DNA of 64,000 nt from NCBI RefSeq assembly GCF_002573715.1, contig NZ_PDHM01000016.1:351649-415648 (forward strand), given 5' to 3'. This stretch comes from Paenibacillus sp. EZ-K15 (lineage in GTDB: Bacteria; Bacillota; Bacilli; Paenibacillales; Paenibacillaceae). The position numbers and the translations under genes are program-made. The notes under the pieces were generated by a model. It saw only the letters and a list, made by a program, of their open reading frames with translations. It did not search any database and was not told the DNA's origin. Each line of letters opens with the position of its first letter. Position 1 is the stretch's first letter. Shown in pieces: positions 62,891 to 64,000 of this stretch.

Positions 62891-63796
62891 TTGGCACGAT
62901 CCTTATATATTGCACTCATCCTCCTAAGTCTCATATGGGGAGGTTCGTTCTTTTTCATTAAAAATCTGCTACACGATTTCGGCCCTTGGGGAATCGCCTT
63001 CCTGCGATCGACCTTTGGATTTCTCTTCATTACGATTGTCATGCTCATCATGCGAAAGCCGTTTGCCCTGCGTGAAATTCGTTGGCTGCCGACCGTCGTG
63101 ATTGCGATGATTAATATGGCACTGCCATGGACCTTAATCGGGTTTAGCGAAACCAGGCTGGCGAGCAGCATGGCTTCGGTATTAAATGCAACAACGCCGA
63201 TATGGACCATGCTCGTTGGTTTAGTGTTCTTCGGCTCCGTGTTTAGGCGGATTCAATGGATGGGCATGGGGGTCGCGCTTGTCGGTCTGATCATTCTGCT
63301 CGGCATTCGCCCCGGATCATTTATTACTGTCGATTTCATTGGCTTCGCAGCGATGATAGGTGCTACCTTGTGTTATGCCGTGGGTTCACAGTTATCCAAG
63401 CGTTTACTGGGCGGACTGACGATGTATCAGCTAACGTTCGGAACACTGCTTGGGGCGATGGTAGGGAGCGGTATCATCGCTTTTACTACGGAAAAGATTG
63501 ATCTTTCGAAGATCGGAGAGCCTGCCAATATAGGTTCTCTTGTTGGCCTTGGCATCTTCGGTTCTGGCGTGGCGTATATTCTGTTCAATTATATGGTCTT
63601 AAAAGGGAGCCCGGAGTTTGCCACATCCGTCACCTATCTCGTTCCTGCAACGGCGATGATTTGGGGATATACACTGCTGGATGAACCGATTGGATGGAGG
63701 CTGATTATCGGCTTGATTCTCATTTTATCTGGGGTATTTATCACAAATCGTGGCGGACGAACATCAAAAGAGAGTTTGGCTGCTGTACCTAAGTAG
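62891..63796 (+). CDS. EamA/DMT-family permease
   Basis: 301 residues with ten membrane helices in two EamA repeats (first about 5-135 with LIWGGSFFFIKNLL, second about 150-290 with YLVPATAMIWGYTLLDEPIG). The start is TTG 62891, with AGAAGG about 7 bases upstream. The family exports amino acids, nucleosides or drugs; the substrate is unknown. Monocistronic. Confidence 0.92.
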   Translation: MARSLYIALILLSLIWGGSFFFIKNLLHDFGPWGIAFLRSTFGFLFITIVMLIMRKPFALREIRWLPTVVIAMINMALPWTLIGFSETRLASSMASVLNATTPIWTMLVGLVFFGSVFRRIQWMGMGVALVGLIILLGIRPGSFITVDFIGFAAMIGATLCYAVGSQLSKRLLGGLTMYQLTFGTLLGAMVGSGIIAFTTEKIDLSKIGEPANIGSLVGLGIFGSGVAYILFNYMVLKGSPEFATSVTYLVPATAMIWGYTLLDEPIGWRLIIGLILILSGVFITNRGGRTSKESLAAVPK

Positions 63797-63811
63797 CATT
63801 CATTAGTAACA

Positions 63812-63846
63812 AGAAGGACTGCTGAGAGGCAGTCTCTTTTTTTTTA
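63812..63846 (+). terminator. Terminator after the DMT permease gene
   Basis: GACTGC (63816-63821), loop TGAGAG, GCAGTC (63828-63833), then a long T run. Confidence 0.85.
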
Positions 63847-63981
63847 TCCCCTTCTGTTTTTTTATATGAAGCAAGCAAATTATTTGGGAATTTCGCTATG
63901 AACGCAATTGAAGAAATTCATAAAGTACTTCCAAAAGAGGGCATGGTGCCGAGTGTGATACGAATCTATATTTTGCGCTGG

Positions 63982-64000
63982 GCCGCTTAAATTGCGGCTT
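63982..64000. terminator. Hairpin cut by the window end
   Basis: GCCGC (63982-63986), loop TTAAATT, GCGGC (63994-63998). Probably a terminator whose T run lies beyond the window. Confidence 0.4.

Noticed and set aside
63898..63990. 30-codon ORF near the window end (MNAIEEIHKVLPKEG...)
   Set aside because: No ribosome binding site and too short to support; possibly the remnant of something continuing outside, but not demonstrable.
1..64000. CRISPR arrays, tRNA/rRNA genes, insertion sequences, prophage genes
   Set aside because: Looked for spaced direct repeats, tRNA-like cloverleaf sequences, transposase or integrase motifs and phage structural genes; none seen.

Overview
The window reads as a chromosome segment of a spore-forming, low-to-mid GC Gram-positive bacterium of the Paenibacillus type. 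The evidence is strong GGAGG-type ribosome binding sites, rho-independent terminators with U tracts, a T-box leader, a trehalose PTS operon with TreR-type operators, an S-layer-homology protein, a spore-germination (ger) operon, YugN, DUF2512 and DUF3189 proteins, and many secreted or intracellular glycosidases paired with AraC-type regulators. I saw no tRNA, rRNA, insertion sequence, prophage or CRISPR array. Species cannot be fixed from the sequence alone.

Layout. 1-5.9 kb: 3' part of an M1-type metallopeptidase, a response regulator/histidine kinase pair, a DUF2512 membrane protein, a Crp/Fnr regulator and a HEAT-repeat DNA alkylation repair protein. 6-12.4 kb: a secreted protein made of two copies of one barrel-like domain, a YugN protein, and a large GH2 glycosidase cut in two by a single-base frameshift. 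12.5-14.9 kb: a 794-residue protein with a complete short-chain prenyl diphosphate synthase at its C-terminus and about 490 further residues carrying three more DDxxD motifs; this is the most unusual gene here. 15-21 kb: two alpha/beta hydrolases, an AraC/GyrI-like regulator with a VOC protein, and a secreted GH16 beta-glucanase with a ricin-type lectin domain, behind a sigma-A promoter overlapped by a cre-like site. 20.7-24.7 kb: remnant of an amidohydrolase, a PAP2 membrane protein, a HEAT-like protein, and asd (aspartate-semialdehyde dehydrogenase) behind a T-box whose specifier reads as lysine.

25-39 kb: NhaC antiporter, GNAT enzyme, a Hanks-type Ser/Thr kinase followed by a small Ser/His/Gly/Arg-rich protein, an AraC regulator divergent from a phytanoyl-CoA-dioxygenase/HEAT fusion, a GH38-like DUF5054 protein, an HpaB-type monooxygenase, a DD-carboxypeptidase, then SUKH, APH-like kinase, nucleotidyltransferase-fold and methyltransferase genes in a row. 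39.4-44.5 kb: cytosine-deaminase-like amidohydrolase, histidine kinase, response regulator and an SLH-domain protein. 44.6-49.3 kb: treA-treP-treR with two operators at the promoter.

49.4-53.7 kb: SDR with a substituted catalytic motif, BadF-type sugar kinase, Gfo/Idh/MocA oxidoreductase, DUF3189 protein and a small membrane protein. 53.9-58.2 kb: a four-gene germination operon (A subunit, C lipoprotein, small membrane protein, B subunit). 58.3-64 kb: a ribbon-helix-helix-like protein, an unknown membrane protein, remnant of a zinc alcohol dehydrogenase, GrpB, a second dioxygenase/AraC divergent pair and a DMT permease. Common themes are carbohydrate scavenging under local AraC or GntR control, envelope functions and sporulation.
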